Positions 8,335 to 16,929 of a stretch of 64,000 nt of DNA are shown here, one piece after another. Made by a program: the position numbers and the translations under genes. Under the pieces are notes generated by a model. The model had not been told where the DNA came from and did not search any database. It saw only the letters and a list, made by a program, of their open reading frames with translations. Source of the stretch: an uncultured Eubacteriales bacterium (GTDB lineage: Bacteria > Bacillota > Clostridia > Oscillospirales > CAG-272); the NCBI GenBank assembly GCA_934467415.1, contig CAKSLQ010000001.1:124001-188000 (forward strand), given 5' to 3'. Position 1 is the stretch's first letter, and each line of letters starts with the position of its first letter.

Positions 8335-9594
8335 TTACGCCTCCTTATATTCGGTAATATAGCCGGTCAGCGCGCTGGCGGCAGCGGTGTACGGCGACGC
8401 GAGGTAAACCTCGCTGTCCACATGCCCCATGCGGCCGACAAAGTTGCGGTTGGTCGTGGCGACGCAGCGTTCGCCCGCGGCCAGAATGCCCATGTAACCG
8501 CCGAGGCAGGGACCGCAGGTCGGTGTGGAGACGACTGCCCCCGCGTCGATGAAAGCGGTATACCAGCCGCGCTGCACGCATTCGCGCAGGATCGCCATCG
8601 TGGCGGGAATGATGATGCAGCGGATGCCGTTGGCAATCTTTTTGCCGTGCAGGATCTTATAGGCCGCCTCCATGTCCTCAAGTCTGCCGTTTGTGCAGGA
8701 GCCGATGACGACCTGGTCGATCCCGATGTCGTGCAGCTCGCTTGCGGGATGCGTATTTTCGGGGAGATGCGGGCAGGCCACGGTCGGCACGATCTTCGAG
8801 AGGTCGATCTCGATCGTCTGCTCATATTCGGCATCGGCATCCGCTTCGTAGACGTCGGGCACGCGCTCGCTTCTGCCGTCGAGGTATTCCAGCGTCACGT
8901 CATCCACGGGGAAAATACCGTTCTTTGCCCCGGCCTCGATCGCCATGTTGCAGATGCAGAGGCGGTCGTCCATCGAGAGGCTGTGCGAACCGTCGCCGGT
9001 GAATTCCATGCTCTTGTAGAGCGCGCCGTCTACGCCGATCATGCCGATGATGGTGAGGATCACGTCCTTGCCGCTGCAATTCGACGGCAGACGGCCCGTG
9101 AGGTTGAAGCGGATAGCAGAGGGGACTTTGAACCAGGCCGTGCCGGTCGCCATCCCGGCGGCCATGTCCGTCGAGCCGACGCCGGTGGAGAAAGCGCCGA
9201 GCGCACCGTAGGTGCAGGTATGGCTGTCTGCGCCGATGATGCAGTCGCCCGCGGTGACAACGCCCTGCTCGGGCAGAAGCGCATGCTCGATACCCATCTT
9301 GCCGACATCATAGAAATGGCTCACGCAGTGCGCACAGGCAAACCGGCGGCAGGTCTTGCTCTGCTCGGCTGCCTTGATGTCCTTGTTGGGGACAAAGTGG
9401 TCAAGCACGATCGCGACCTTGTCCTTGTCAAACACGGAATCAAATCCGGCCTTTTTGAACTCGTTGATCGCGACCGGCGTCGTGATATCGTTGCCGAGTA
9501 CAATGTCCAGCTTTGCGCTGATCAGCTGACCGGCAGTTACCTTGTCAAGCCCTGCATGGGCGGCAAGGATCTTCTGAGTCATGGTCATTCCCAT
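8335..9594 (-). CDS. leuC: 3-isopropylmalate dehydratase large subunit
   Basis: Catalytic, [4Fe-4S]-bearing subunit of isopropylmalate isomerase, which interconverts 2- and 3-isopropylmalate. 419 residues, the shorter LeuC/HacA type that pairs with short LeuD. Aconitase-family motifs seen: GADSHTCTYGALGAFSTGVGS, IGSCTNGR (first cluster Cys) and CGPCLGG (the other two Cys). The N-terminus has three close Met codons (MGMTMTQK), so the true start may be up to four codons later. 2 bp gaps on both sides. Confidence 0.97.
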   Translation of the reverse strand: MGMTMTQKILAAHAGLDKVTAGQLISAKLDIVLGNDITTPVAINEFKKAGFDSVFDKDKVAIVLDHFVPNKDIKAAEQSKTCRRFACAHCVSHFYDVGKMGIEHALLPEQGVVTAGDCIIGADSHTCTYGALGAFSTGVGSTDMAAGMATGTAWFKVPSAIRFNLTGRLPSNCSGKDVILTIIGMIGVDGALYKSMEFTGDGSHSLSMDDRLCICNMAIEAGAKNGIFPVDDVTLEYLDGRSERVPDVYEADADAEYEQTIEIDLSKIVPTVACPHLPENTHPASELHDIGIDQVVIGSCTNGRLEDMEAAYKILHGKKIANGIRCIIIPATMAILRECVQRGWYTAFIDAGAVVSTPTCGPCLGGYMGILAAGERCVATTNRNFVGRMGHVDSEVYLASPYTAAASALTGYITEYKEA

Positions 9595-9596
9595 CG

Positions 9597-11270
9597 TTAT
9601 TTTCCTTCCTTGGTCATGTTATAGAATGCGCCGAGCAGCGCCTTGGCGTTTGCCGTGATCACGTCGGTGTCCGTACCTGCGCCGAAATACATCCTGCCGT
9701 TCCGATCCTCCAGGCCGATGTAGGAGGCGGCCACGCTGTGCGAGCCCTGCCCCTGCATACTGTGCTGCGTGTAGACCTGCAAGGTGTAGTTTTCGCCGGT
9801 ATAGGCGGTCAGCGCGTTGTTGATCGCGCTCAGCGTACCGTTGCCCTCGGCGGAGAGCTCGGTCTCAACGCCGTCCCGCATAAAGGTGATGTCGATCTTG
9901 ACCGCGTCGTTCTCGCGTTCAAAATCAAAGTCGGTCACGCGGATGCCGCTCTCGAGATTGAGATAATTCTGTTCAAAAATGGCCAGCACTTCGTCCGGCT
10001 TGAGCTCCTTGTGCTCGCGGTCGGAGATTTCCTTGCAGAGGTAGCTGAACTGCTCGCGCATCTTCGGCGGGAGATTGTAGCCGTAGGTCTGCTCCAGAAG
10101 ATAGCCGATGCCGCCCTTGCCGCTCTGCGAGTTGACGCGGATGACATCCGCATCATAGGTGCGGCCGATGTCCTTCGGGTCGATCGGGATATAGGGGACG
10201 CTCCATGTGTGGAGGTTCTTTTTGTTTCTGTACTTCATGCCCTTGGCGATCGCGTCCTGATGGCTGCCGGAGAATGCGGCAAAGACCAGCGCGCCCGCGT
10301 AGGGCGCACGCTCGTAGACATGCATCCGCGTGCATTTCTCATATTCCCCGACAAGACGATTCATGTCGGAGAAGTCGAGTTTCGGGTCAACGCCGTGCGC
10401 ATACATATTCATCGCCAGCGTGATGATGTCCACGTTGCCCGTGCGCTCGCCGTTGCCGAACAGCGTTCCTTCGACACGGTCTGCGCCCGCGAGCAGAGCA
10501 AGCTCTGTGTCGGCAACGCCCGTGCCGCGGTCATTGTGCGGGTGCAGGGAAAGGGTCACAAATTCGCGGTATTTCAGGTTTTCGTTCATGTACTCGACCT
10601 GTGAAGCGTAGACATGCGGCATACTCATTTCCACCGTCACGGGCAGGTTGATGATGACGTTGTTGGTCTCGCACGGCTCAAGAACGTCCAGTACGGCGTT
10701 GCAGACCTCAAGGGCGTATTCCGGCTCCGTACCTGTGAAGGACTCGGGGGAATACTCAAAGCGGAAGTTGCCGTCGTATTCGGCCGCCAGCCTTTTCACC
10801 AGCTTGGCGCCGTCTACGGCGATCTGTTTGACCTCGTCCTTGGACATCTTGAAGACCTGCTCGCGCTGTGCCACGCTGACCGAATTGTAGAAGTGGATGA
10901 TCGCGCTCGGCGCGCCCTTGCAGGCGTCAAAGGTCTTGCGGATGATGTGCTCGCGGCACTGCGTCAGCACCTGCACGGTCACGTCCTCCGGAATCATGTG
11001 CCGGTCGATCAGCGTCCGCAGAAACTCGTACTCGGTTTCGCTTGCGGCGGGGAAGCCGACCTCGATCTCCTTGAAACCGACTTCGAGCAGAACCTTGTAG
11101 TACTCGAGCTTTTCTTCAAGGCTCATCGGAATGACGAGGCTTTGATTGCCGTCGCGCATATCTACGCTGCACCAGATCGGCGGCTGCTCAATATGGTCTT
11201 TTTCGACCCACTTGTTGTATTTTTTATCAACCGGGAAGTACCCGATGTGATATTTGCTTGCGTCCATCAC
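9597..11270 (-). CDS. leuA: 2-isopropylmalate synthase
   Basis: Condenses acetyl-CoA with 2-ketoisovalerate, the committing step of leucine synthesis. 557 residues, the longer type 2 LeuA (yeast/actinobacterial-like) with an N-terminal extension before the DRE-TIM barrel. The catalytic Arg-Asp is in VDMRDGNQSL near residue 40; the metal-binding His pair is in LHPHNDRGTG. The last ~130 residues form the LeuA allosteric dimer domain, which ends in the QHSMQGQGSHSVAASYIGLE segment, so leucine feedback is likely. 6 bp after ridA, 2 bp before leuC. Confidence 0.96.
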   Translation of the reverse strand: MMDASKYHIGYFPVDKKYNKWVEKDHIEQPPIWCSVDMRDGNQSLVIPMSLEEKLEYYKVLLEVGFKEIEVGFPAASETEYEFLRTLIDRHMIPEDVTVQVLTQCREHIIRKTFDACKGAPSAIIHFYNSVSVAQREQVFKMSKDEVKQIAVDGAKLVKRLAAEYDGNFRFEYSPESFTGTEPEYALEVCNAVLDVLEPCETNNVIINLPVTVEMSMPHVYASQVEYMNENLKYREFVTLSLHPHNDRGTGVADTELALLAGADRVEGTLFGNGERTGNVDIITLAMNMYAHGVDPKLDFSDMNRLVGEYEKCTRMHVYERAPYAGALVFAAFSGSHQDAIAKGMKYRNKKNLHTWSVPYIPIDPKDIGRTYDADVIRVNSQSGKGGIGYLLEQTYGYNLPPKMREQFSYLCKEISDREHKELKPDEVLAIFEQNYLNLESGIRVTDFDFERENDAVKIDITFMRDGVETELSAEGNGTLSAINNALTAYTGENYTLQVYTQHSMQGQGSHSVAASYIGLEDRNGRMYFGAGTDTDVITANAKALLGAFYNMTKEGK

Positions 11271-11276
11271 GATGGT

Positions 11277-11654
11277 TTACTCCTTTTCGGCTACGACTTC
11301 GACCTCGACCAGCGCCCCCTTGGGCAGGGTCTTGACCGCCACGCAGGAACGCGCGGGCTTCTCGGTGAAGTAGGTAGCGTACACTTCGTTGAAGGCTGCA
11401 AAATCCGCCATATCGGCAAGGAAGCAGACCGTCTTGACGGCGCTTTGCAGCGAGCCGCCCGCCGCGCGGAGCACAGCATCCAGGTTTTTGCAGACGCGGT
11501 GCGTCTGCTCGGCGATGCCGCTGCCGACAAGCGCGCCGGTCTCGGGATCGAGCGGGATTTGACCCGAGGTGAAAATGAGATTTCCGACGACGACGGCCTG
11601 TGAATAAGGGCCGATCGCCGCGGGAGCATTCGCGGTCTGAACTTTGGTTTTCAT
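11277..11654 (-). CDS. ridA: RidA family enamine/imine deaminase
   Basis: RidA proteins hydrolyse reactive enamine/imine intermediates (2-aminoacrylate, 2-aminocrotonate) released by PLP enzymes such as threonine dehydratase. 125 residues; family motifs IGPYSQAV (residues 14-21), FTSGQIPLDP and the C-terminal RSCVAVKTLPKGALVEVEVVA with the conserved Arg. The start is the ATG at 11654; the open frame extends upstream into ilvA but without family similarity. Its place directly behind ilvA, whose product it detoxifies, makes functional coupling very likely. Confidence 0.95.
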   Translation of the reverse strand: MKTKVQTANAPAAIGPYSQAVVVGNLIFTSGQIPLDPETGALVGSGIAEQTHRVCKNLDAVLRAAGGSLQSAVKTVCFLADMADFAAFNEVYATYFTEKPARSCVAVKTLPKGALVEVEVVAEKE

Positions 11655-11682
11655 GGTTTTGGTCCTTTCTGTATGTCCGATT

Positions 11683-12876
11683 TCAGTTGATAAGCTTGAA
11701 GCCTTCATCGCGCAGGCTCTGCGTGATCTGATGCACGTGGTTATAATCACGGGTCTCCATTTCAATGCGGAGATAGCAGCCGGTGACACTCTCGGTGTGT
11801 CCCTTTTCATAGTGAACGCCGGTGACGTTGCCGCCGCAGTCTGCGATGATGCGGGAAATCTCCTTGAGCTGACCGGGCTTGTCCAAAAGCTCGATAAGGA
11901 GGTTGGAGGAACGGCCGGAGTTGCGCAGGCCGCGGTCGATCACGCGGGAGAGACTGGTGACGTCAATGTTGCCGCCGGAGACAACCGCGGCCACACGCTT
12001 GCCCTTCAGATCAAACTTGTTGAACATGACGGCGGCGACGGCGGCAGCGCCTGCGCCCTCGGCAATCATCTTTTGCTTTTCGATCAGCGAGAGAATTGCA
12101 CTGGAGATCTCGTCATCCGTGACCAGCGCGATGTCGTCCACGTATTCCCTGACCAGCGCAAATGTGTTTTCGCCCGGCTGCTTGACGGCAATGCCGTCGG
12201 CAATCGTAGAGACGGAGGGGAGACACTCGATCTCGCCGTCGCGGATCGAATTGAACATACCCGGCGCTCCCGCGGCCTGCACACCGTAGACCTTGATGCC
12301 GGGGCGGATCTGCTTGACCGTGTAGGCGATGCCGGAGATCAGCCCGCCGCCGCCGATCGGCACGACGATCGCATCAATATCGTCGAGATCGTTCAGAATC
12401 TCCAGCGCGATCGTGCCCTGTCCGGCGATGACATTCTCGTCGTCAAACGGATGTACGAAGGTGTAGCCCTCGCTGTCTCTCAGCTCCAGCGCCTTTTTGT
12501 AGGCGTCATCATAGCAGCCCTCGACGAGACAGACATCGGCGCCGAAGCCTTTGGTCGCCTCCACCTTGGAGATCGGCGCGGTGTCCGGCAGGCAGACCAG
12601 CGATTTGATGCCGTTCTTGGTCGCGGCCAGCGCCACGCCCTGCGCGTGGTTGCCGGCGGAGCAGGCGATCACGCCTTTTTTCTTCTCCTCGTCGGACAGC
12701 ATCGCAATCTTATAGGCAGAGCCGCGCACCTTGAAGGAGCCTGTGATCTGTAGGTTTTCGGGCTTCAGAAACAGCTCACAATCCGGCGCGATCCCGTAGG
12801 CGCGGACCAGCTTGGTTTCGCGAATGATGTTTTTCAGCACGGTCTGCGCGTTGAACACTTTGTCGAGAGATAACAT
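11683..12876 (-). CDS. ilvA: Threonine ammonia-lyase (threonine dehydratase)
   Basis: PLP enzyme making 2-ketobutyrate from threonine, the entry to isoleucine. 397 residues: catalytic domain with the PLP lysine in TGSFKVRGSAYK (about residue 55) and the phosphate-binding SAGNHAQGVA and PIGGGGL loops, followed by one ACT-like C-terminal domain (from about residue 325). This is the shorter form, not the two-ACT-domain E. coli IlvA. The start at 12876 follows the T-box terminator by about 60 bp; the longer open frame upstream would lie in the leader RNA. First gene of the BCAA operon. Confidence 0.95.
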   Translation of the reverse strand: MLSLDKVFNAQTVLKNIIRETKLVRAYGIAPDCELFLKPENLQITGSFKVRGSAYKIAMLSDEEKKKGVIACSAGNHAQGVALAATKNGIKSLVCLPDTAPISKVEATKGFGADVCLVEGCYDDAYKKALELRDSEGYTFVHPFDDENVIAGQGTIALEILNDLDDIDAIVVPIGGGGLISGIAYTVKQIRPGIKVYGVQAAGAPGMFNSIRDGEIECLPSVSTIADGIAVKQPGENTFALVREYVDDIALVTDDEISSAILSLIEKQKMIAEGAGAAAVAAVMFNKFDLKGKRVAAVVSGGNIDVTSLSRVIDRGLRNSGRSSNLLIELLDKPGQLKEISRIIADCGGNVTGVHYEKGHTESVTGCYLRIEMETRDYNHVHQITQSLRDEGFKLIN

Positions 12877-12938
12877 GACATTGACCTTTCTTTCATTATA
12901 AAATATGCGTTCACTCTGCGCTCGGAGGGGGAAATAGC

Positions 12939-12977
12939 AAAAAACCGCCTCAAAGCACTTTATTTGCTTTGAGACGG
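12939..12977 (-). terminator. T-box terminator ahead of ilvA
   Basis: Perfect-looking 13-bp stem apart from one G-U pair, 7-nt loop, then TTTTTT on the minus strand. It competes with the antiterminator that contains GGTACCGCG. Confidence 0.85.
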
Positions 12978-13405
12978 GTGTAACATGCACTCGCGGTACC
13001 ACTCAAATTGCGGAAGTTTTATTCCGCCACCTCTTCGAAGTCTGCCAACTTCTATGCATTCACGCAGCATTCACGGGAAGCGCCTACTGGGTATCAAAAC
13101 CGTTTGGGCTACCGGCTCAGAAGGGATGGGAAATAAGCAAGTTTTTATCGGGATCACACCGTCCCCGACTCTCTGAAAAATCCTTTGCAAGTTCCGTCTT
13201 CATCAACGCCTTTGTCGTCGAAGTCGAACAACTTCTATGCACTGACGCAGCATACGCGGGTCGCCCTACGCACTTGCGCTTCAGGCTTCCGGCTCGGAAG
13301 TGAGAGGGCAGGGACTCCGCATACCGATTTGCACCGACCATCGGCTCTCTGAATGCGTCCTTCGCCTGACCATTCTTCGTCACAGCTTTTATTTGCTATT
13401 TAATT
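12939..13405 (-). promoter_or_regulatory. Tandem (partly doubled) T-box leader of the BCAA operon
   Basis: Read on the minus strand. The T-box core GAGTGGTACCGCG is at 13004-12992 and is followed by a terminator whose 13-bp stem (CCGTCTCAAAGCA / TGCTTTGAGGCGG) spans 12977-12945 and is followed by a T-run. Upstream are two related sensor modules, each with an AGAGAG box, a specifier six bases before a GAG, and a shared block (TGCTGCGT, GCATAGAAGTT, ACTTCG). The distal module has the triplet CTC (13304-13302, Leu) and the proximal one ATC (13127-13125, Ile) in the same aligned position. Only the proximal module has an antiterminator and terminator. Specifier assignment is by alignment of the two copies, not by folding. 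Confidence 0.85.
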
Positions 13406-13412
13406 TGCATTT

Positions 13413-13441
13413 AGTTTAGCATGCGGCGGCGGCAATGTCAA
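13413..13441 (-). promoter_or_regulatory. Promoter of the BCAA operon
   Basis: Minus-strand -35 TTGACA (13441-13436), 17-bp spacer, -10 TAAACT (13418-13413). It places the transcript start near 13406, just upstream of the first T-box module, giving a leader of about 530 nt. Confidence 0.7.
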
Positions 13442-13513
13442 GAGACTTTCTCAAATTCAAAGCGGTTTTGTAAGGTTTGTCAAAAATGGTCGATTTTTTC
13501 GGCATGTTCTGAT

Positions 13514-13551
13514 GAAAAAACACGGCGCGATCCGTGCGGAACGCGCCGTGT
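13514..13551 (-). terminator. Terminator of pckG
   Basis: GC-rich stem ACACGGCGCG / CGCGCCGTGT with an 11-nt loop, followed on the minus strand by TTTTTT. It lies just downstream of the pckG stop codon. Confidence 0.85.
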
Positions 13552-13565
13552 GAAGTTTATTTCAA

Positions 13566-15344
13566 TCAGCCGAGTCTCTTTTCGAGAGCATCCAGCTCCT
13601 CGTACAGCTCCTTCGGCATATGATCGCCGATCACGCCGTAGAACTCGCGGATGTTCTTGCAGTCTTCCTTCCAGGAAGCAACATCGACAGAGAGCAGATC
13701 CTTGATGGTGTCGATCGTGACGCCGTTGAGGTCTTCAATGTTGATGTCCTCGGGCTTCGGCACATAGCCGATAGCCGTCTCGACTGCGCCGACCTTGTCT
13801 TCGCAGCGAGCAAGAATCCAAAGCAGGACGCGCATGTTGTCACCGAAGCCGGGCCAGATGAAGTTGCCTTCATCGTCGGTGCGGAACCAGTTGACATTGA
13901 AAATCTTCGGCGCGTGCGGAATCTTCTTGCCCATCTCGAGCCAGTGTGCGAAGTAGTCGCCCATGTTGTAGCCGACAAACGGACGCATTGCCATCGGGTC
14001 GCGGCGAACTACGCCGACTGCACCGGCTGCCGCAGCAGTCGTCTCGGAAGCCATGATCGAGCCGACGAACGTACCGTGCTGCCAGTTGAAGGACTGGTAT
14101 ACCAGCGGAGCGGTCTTTGCACGGCGGCCGCCGAACACGATTGCGCTGATCGGCACGCCTGCGGGATTGTTGAACTCAGAGGAGAGGCAAGGGCAGTTCT
14201 TTGCGCTTGCGGTGAAGCGGGAGTTGGGATGCGCGCCGCAGGTGCTCTTGTCCTTCTTGTCGTACTTGGTGTAGTCCCACTTGTTGCCCTTCCAGTCGAT
14301 GGCGTTCTTCGGCGGGTTGTCATTGAGGCCTTCCCACCAAACGGTGTTGTTGTCGAGGTCATGCACAACGTTCGTGAAGATGGTGTCGCGCGTCGTGGTG
14401 TGCAGGGCGTTGGGGTTGGAGTGCTCGTTGGTACCGGGGGCAACGCCGAAGAAGCCGTTCTCGGGGTTGACGGCCCACAGTCTGCCGTCCTTGCCGATAC
14501 GCAGCCAGGCGATGTCGTCGCCGACGCACCAGGTCTTGTAGCCGAGGTTCTTGTAGATCGCCGGCGGGATCAGCATGGCCAGGTTGGTCTTGCCGCACGC
14601 AGACGGGAACGCAGCGGTGATATACTTGATTTCGCCGTTCGGGAACTCAATGCCGAGGATGAGCATATGCTCAGCCATCCAGCCTTCCTTTCTGCCAAGG
14701 TAAGAAGCAATGCGGAGTGCGAAGCACTTCTTGCCGAGCAGAACGTTTCCGCCGTAACCCGAGTTGACAGACCAGATGGTGTTGTCCTCCGGGAAGTGGC
14801 AGATATAGCGGTTCTCTTCATCGAGGTCAGCCTTTGCATGCAGACCCTTGATAAAGTCGGGGCTGTCGCCGAGCGCTTCGAGAACGTTGTTGCCGACTCT
14901 CGTCATGATGAGCATGTTGAGAACGACGTAGATCGAGTCGGTCAGCTCGATGCCGTACTTTGCGAAGTCGGAGCCGACGATACCCATGGAGTAGGGAATG
15001 ACGTACATCGTCTTGCCCTTCATCGAGCCGGTAAACAGCTTGGACAGCTTTGCATAGCATTCAGCGGGCGCCATCCAGTTGTTGATGTTGCCGGCGTCCT
15101 CCTGCTTCGTGGTGCAGATAAAGGTGCGGTTTTCGACGCGTGCAACGTCGTTGAGCGCAGTTCTGTGCAGGTAGCAGTTGGGGAGCAGCTTTTCATTGAG
15201 CTTGATGAGCTCGCCGGTAGAGCAGGCTTCCTTGCGCAGTTCTTCGGCCTGCGCCTCGGAACCGTCGATCCAGACGATCTTGTCAGGCTGCGTCATAGCG
15301 GCCATTTCGTCGATCCACTTTGTGACATGAATGTTTTTGGTCAT
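13566..15344 (-). CDS. pckG: Phosphoenolpyruvate carboxykinase, GTP-dependent
   Basis: Interconverts oxaloacetate and phosphoenolpyruvate with GTP/GDP (or IDP); in fermenting anaerobes it often runs toward oxaloacetate. 592 residues, standard for the GTP family. The kinase-1a P-loop is FPSACGKTN (about residue 270), the kinase-2 motif GDDIAWLRIG, and the nucleotide-binding NENGFFGVAPGT-like segment is present as NPENGFFGVAPGTN. Monocistronic, with its own promoter and terminator. Confidence 0.97.
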   Translation of the reverse strand: MTKNIHVTKWIDEMAAMTQPDKIVWIDGSEAQAEELRKEACSTGELIKLNEKLLPNCYLHRTALNDVARVENRTFICTTKQEDAGNINNWMAPAECYAKLSKLFTGSMKGKTMYVIPYSMGIVGSDFAKYGIELTDSIYVVLNMLIMTRVGNNVLEALGDSPDFIKGLHAKADLDEENRYICHFPEDNTIWSVNSGYGGNVLLGKKCFALRIASYLGRKEGWMAEHMLILGIEFPNGEIKYITAAFPSACGKTNLAMLIPPAIYKNLGYKTWCVGDDIAWLRIGKDGRLWAVNPENGFFGVAPGTNEHSNPNALHTTTRDTIFTNVVHDLDNNTVWWEGLNDNPPKNAIDWKGNKWDYTKYDKKDKSTCGAHPNSRFTASAKNCPCLSSEFNNPAGVPISAIVFGGRRAKTAPLVYQSFNWQHGTFVGSIMASETTAAAAGAVGVVRRDPMAMRPFVGYNMGDYFAHWLEMGKKIPHAPKIFNVNWFRTDDEGNFIWPGFGDNMRVLLWILARCEDKVGAVETAIGYVPKPEDINIEDLNGVTIDTIKDLLSVDVASWKEDCKNIREFYGVIGDHMPKELYEELDALEKRLG

Positions 15345-15403
15345 AGCATTTTATCTCCTATATAATTATTTTTTTGTCATACTACTTAAACAACAATCTT
15401 TCC

Positions 15404-15432
15404 TAAATATGAATATAACACATGTTTGTCAA
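15404..15432 (-). promoter_or_regulatory. Possible promoter of pckG
   Basis: Minus-strand TTGACA (15432-15427), 17-bp spacer, then TATTTA (15409-15404). The -35 is perfect, the -10 weak. It lies 60 bp ahead of the start codon in an AT-rich intergenic region. Confidence 0.5.
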
Positions 15433-15540
15433 ATTTGCAAGAGAAATTTGCGCGGAAAAAGCAAAATTATGCGTCATTATCGCTTCTTATATTATTGTAG
15501 CATGAAAATCGGCATTTTCTATAAAGAATTATTATGATTT

Positions 15541-16791
15541 TCAGTATTTTACGACGCTGTAAGTCTGGTTCAGCAGCTGCCATAAGAGCGGTGCATCGTA
15601 GGCCAGCGAGCAGATGCTGACGCCGCCGAGGCTCAATTTGTCCGCAAGCCCGAGCTTTGACACGAAAGAATTTGCGTCCTCGTAACACAGCCTGTGTTCG
15701 AGCGGAAAGTGATGTGACTCCTCCGTATAGGCGGCACACGGCGTCCGGCTGACGGGATCAAACGTGACCGCGGCGGGCGGCTGCAATCCGCAGAGACGCG
15801 CAGCGTCTGCCGCGCGCTTTCGGTATCCGTTCGCCGTCTTTGTGTAGTCGATGCCGAAGGTCGGGATGCCGAGCAGCAGCTTTCCGGCGCTGTGCGGTAC
15901 AAAAGCGGCGGCAAGCGCAGCTTCCGCCCGATCCAGCGGCGCGGCGGGAGACGCGGTTTTTTCATCATCATATAAATAGCTGTGGATCGGCACAAGATCG
16001 GCGATGTCCGGGCGATTGAGCGTCAGCACGTCCGCCTCCAGCAGATTCGGCTGCCACGGCGAAAGCAGGTACAGTCCGCATTCCTCGCAGCGCGCCGCAA
16101 GCGCGGAAAGCAGCGCGGCAAGGCGCGGCGCGTCATCCGGCGGCAAAGGCGAAAAAGCAAGTTCGATACCGGCAAAGCCGCCCGCCTCGACTGCATCGAG
16201 CGCGCTTTGAATCAGCCGTTCGGTCAGAAGCGGCGAGGCGATGATCTGCGTCACGGCACTTGTGTCATACCGCCCCCACGCATCGTTTGCCTCGATGCAC
16301 AGGATGGGCAGCGCGCGGTATTCGCGCGCGAGCGCGGCCGTGCGCGCGGCTGTTTCCGGCAGACGCACGTGCCCGTTTTGCAGCAGCGCGGCATTCTGTA
16401 CGGACAGAACGGAGACGAGCGGCAGACGTTTGCGAAGCACGGTTTCGCCCGCCGTTCCGGTATATGCATGGACAAGCAATCTGCGCGCCGTCTCCCGTGC
16501 ATATTCGATGTTCAGTGGCTGCGACGGGACAAGACCGCCTTCCGCAAGGTGCGGATTGCTTTGCAGCAGCGCACATATATCCGTATCGTTCCGCGCGGCG
16601 ATCCTGTCAAGCGTATCACCGCCGCGCACGCTGTCCGTCTGCGTCGGCTCGCCGATGACCAGCGTCTGCCCCGGATAGAGCTTATTCTTCGGGTCCAGCT
16701 CGTTGTCAAACAGAATACGCGTCTCCGGGACGCCGTACAGCTTTGCGACGGAGCGTATGCTCTCGCCGGGCACAACCGTGTGAATCTTCAT
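15541..16791 (-). CDS. LysM-domain protein with GH18-like C-terminal domain (SleL/YaaH-like)
   Basis: Two N-terminal LysM peptidoglycan/chitin-binding domains (about residues 2-47, starting HTVVPGESI, and 54-98, starting DSVRGGDTL) precede a glycosyl hydrolase 18-like TIM barrel. The architecture matches spore cortex N-acetylglucosaminidases of the SleL/YaaH group, and as in those proteins no signal peptide is seen. The DxxDxDxE-type strand reads FAGIELAFSPL: the Asp and the acid/base Glu of active GH18 enzymes are absent, so it may bind rather than cut. The start chosen is the ATG at 16791 (MKIHTV), three codons inside the open frame. Divergent from eno. Confidence 0.8.
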   Translation of the reverse strand: MKIHTVVPGESIRSVAKLYGVPETRILFDNELDPKNKLYPGQTLVIGEPTQTDSVRGGDTLDRIAARNDTDICALLQSNPHLAEGGLVPSQPLNIEYARETARRLLVHAYTGTAGETVLRKRLPLVSVLSVQNAALLQNGHVRLPETAARTAALAREYRALPILCIEANDAWGRYDTSAVTQIIASPLLTERLIQSALDAVEAGGFAGIELAFSPLPPDDAPRLAALLSALAARCEECGLYLLSPWQPNLLEADVLTLNRPDIADLVPIHSYLYDDEKTASPAAPLDRAEAALAAAFVPHSAGKLLLGIPTFGIDYTKTANGYRKRAADAARLCGLQPPAAVTFDPVSRTPCAAYTEESHHFPLEHRLCYEDANSFVSKLGLADKLSLGGVSICSLAYDAPLLWQLLNQTYSVVKY

Positions 16792-16929
16792 GAAAAGCAC
16801 CTCGTATGTAAGTTCTGTTTGTCAGTATATGCAGCCGCCGATTTTTTGTTTCCGCGCATGTTTTGCAGCAGAATGTTCCATAATAAAGGAGAAATCCTTG
16901 GATCTTCTTATCACTATGGAGGGATAAAT

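Noticed and set aside
15982..16929. N-terminal extension of the enolase frame
   Set aside because: Antisense to the LysM gene; the ATG at 16930 has a good ribosome-binding site and the normal enolase N-terminus.
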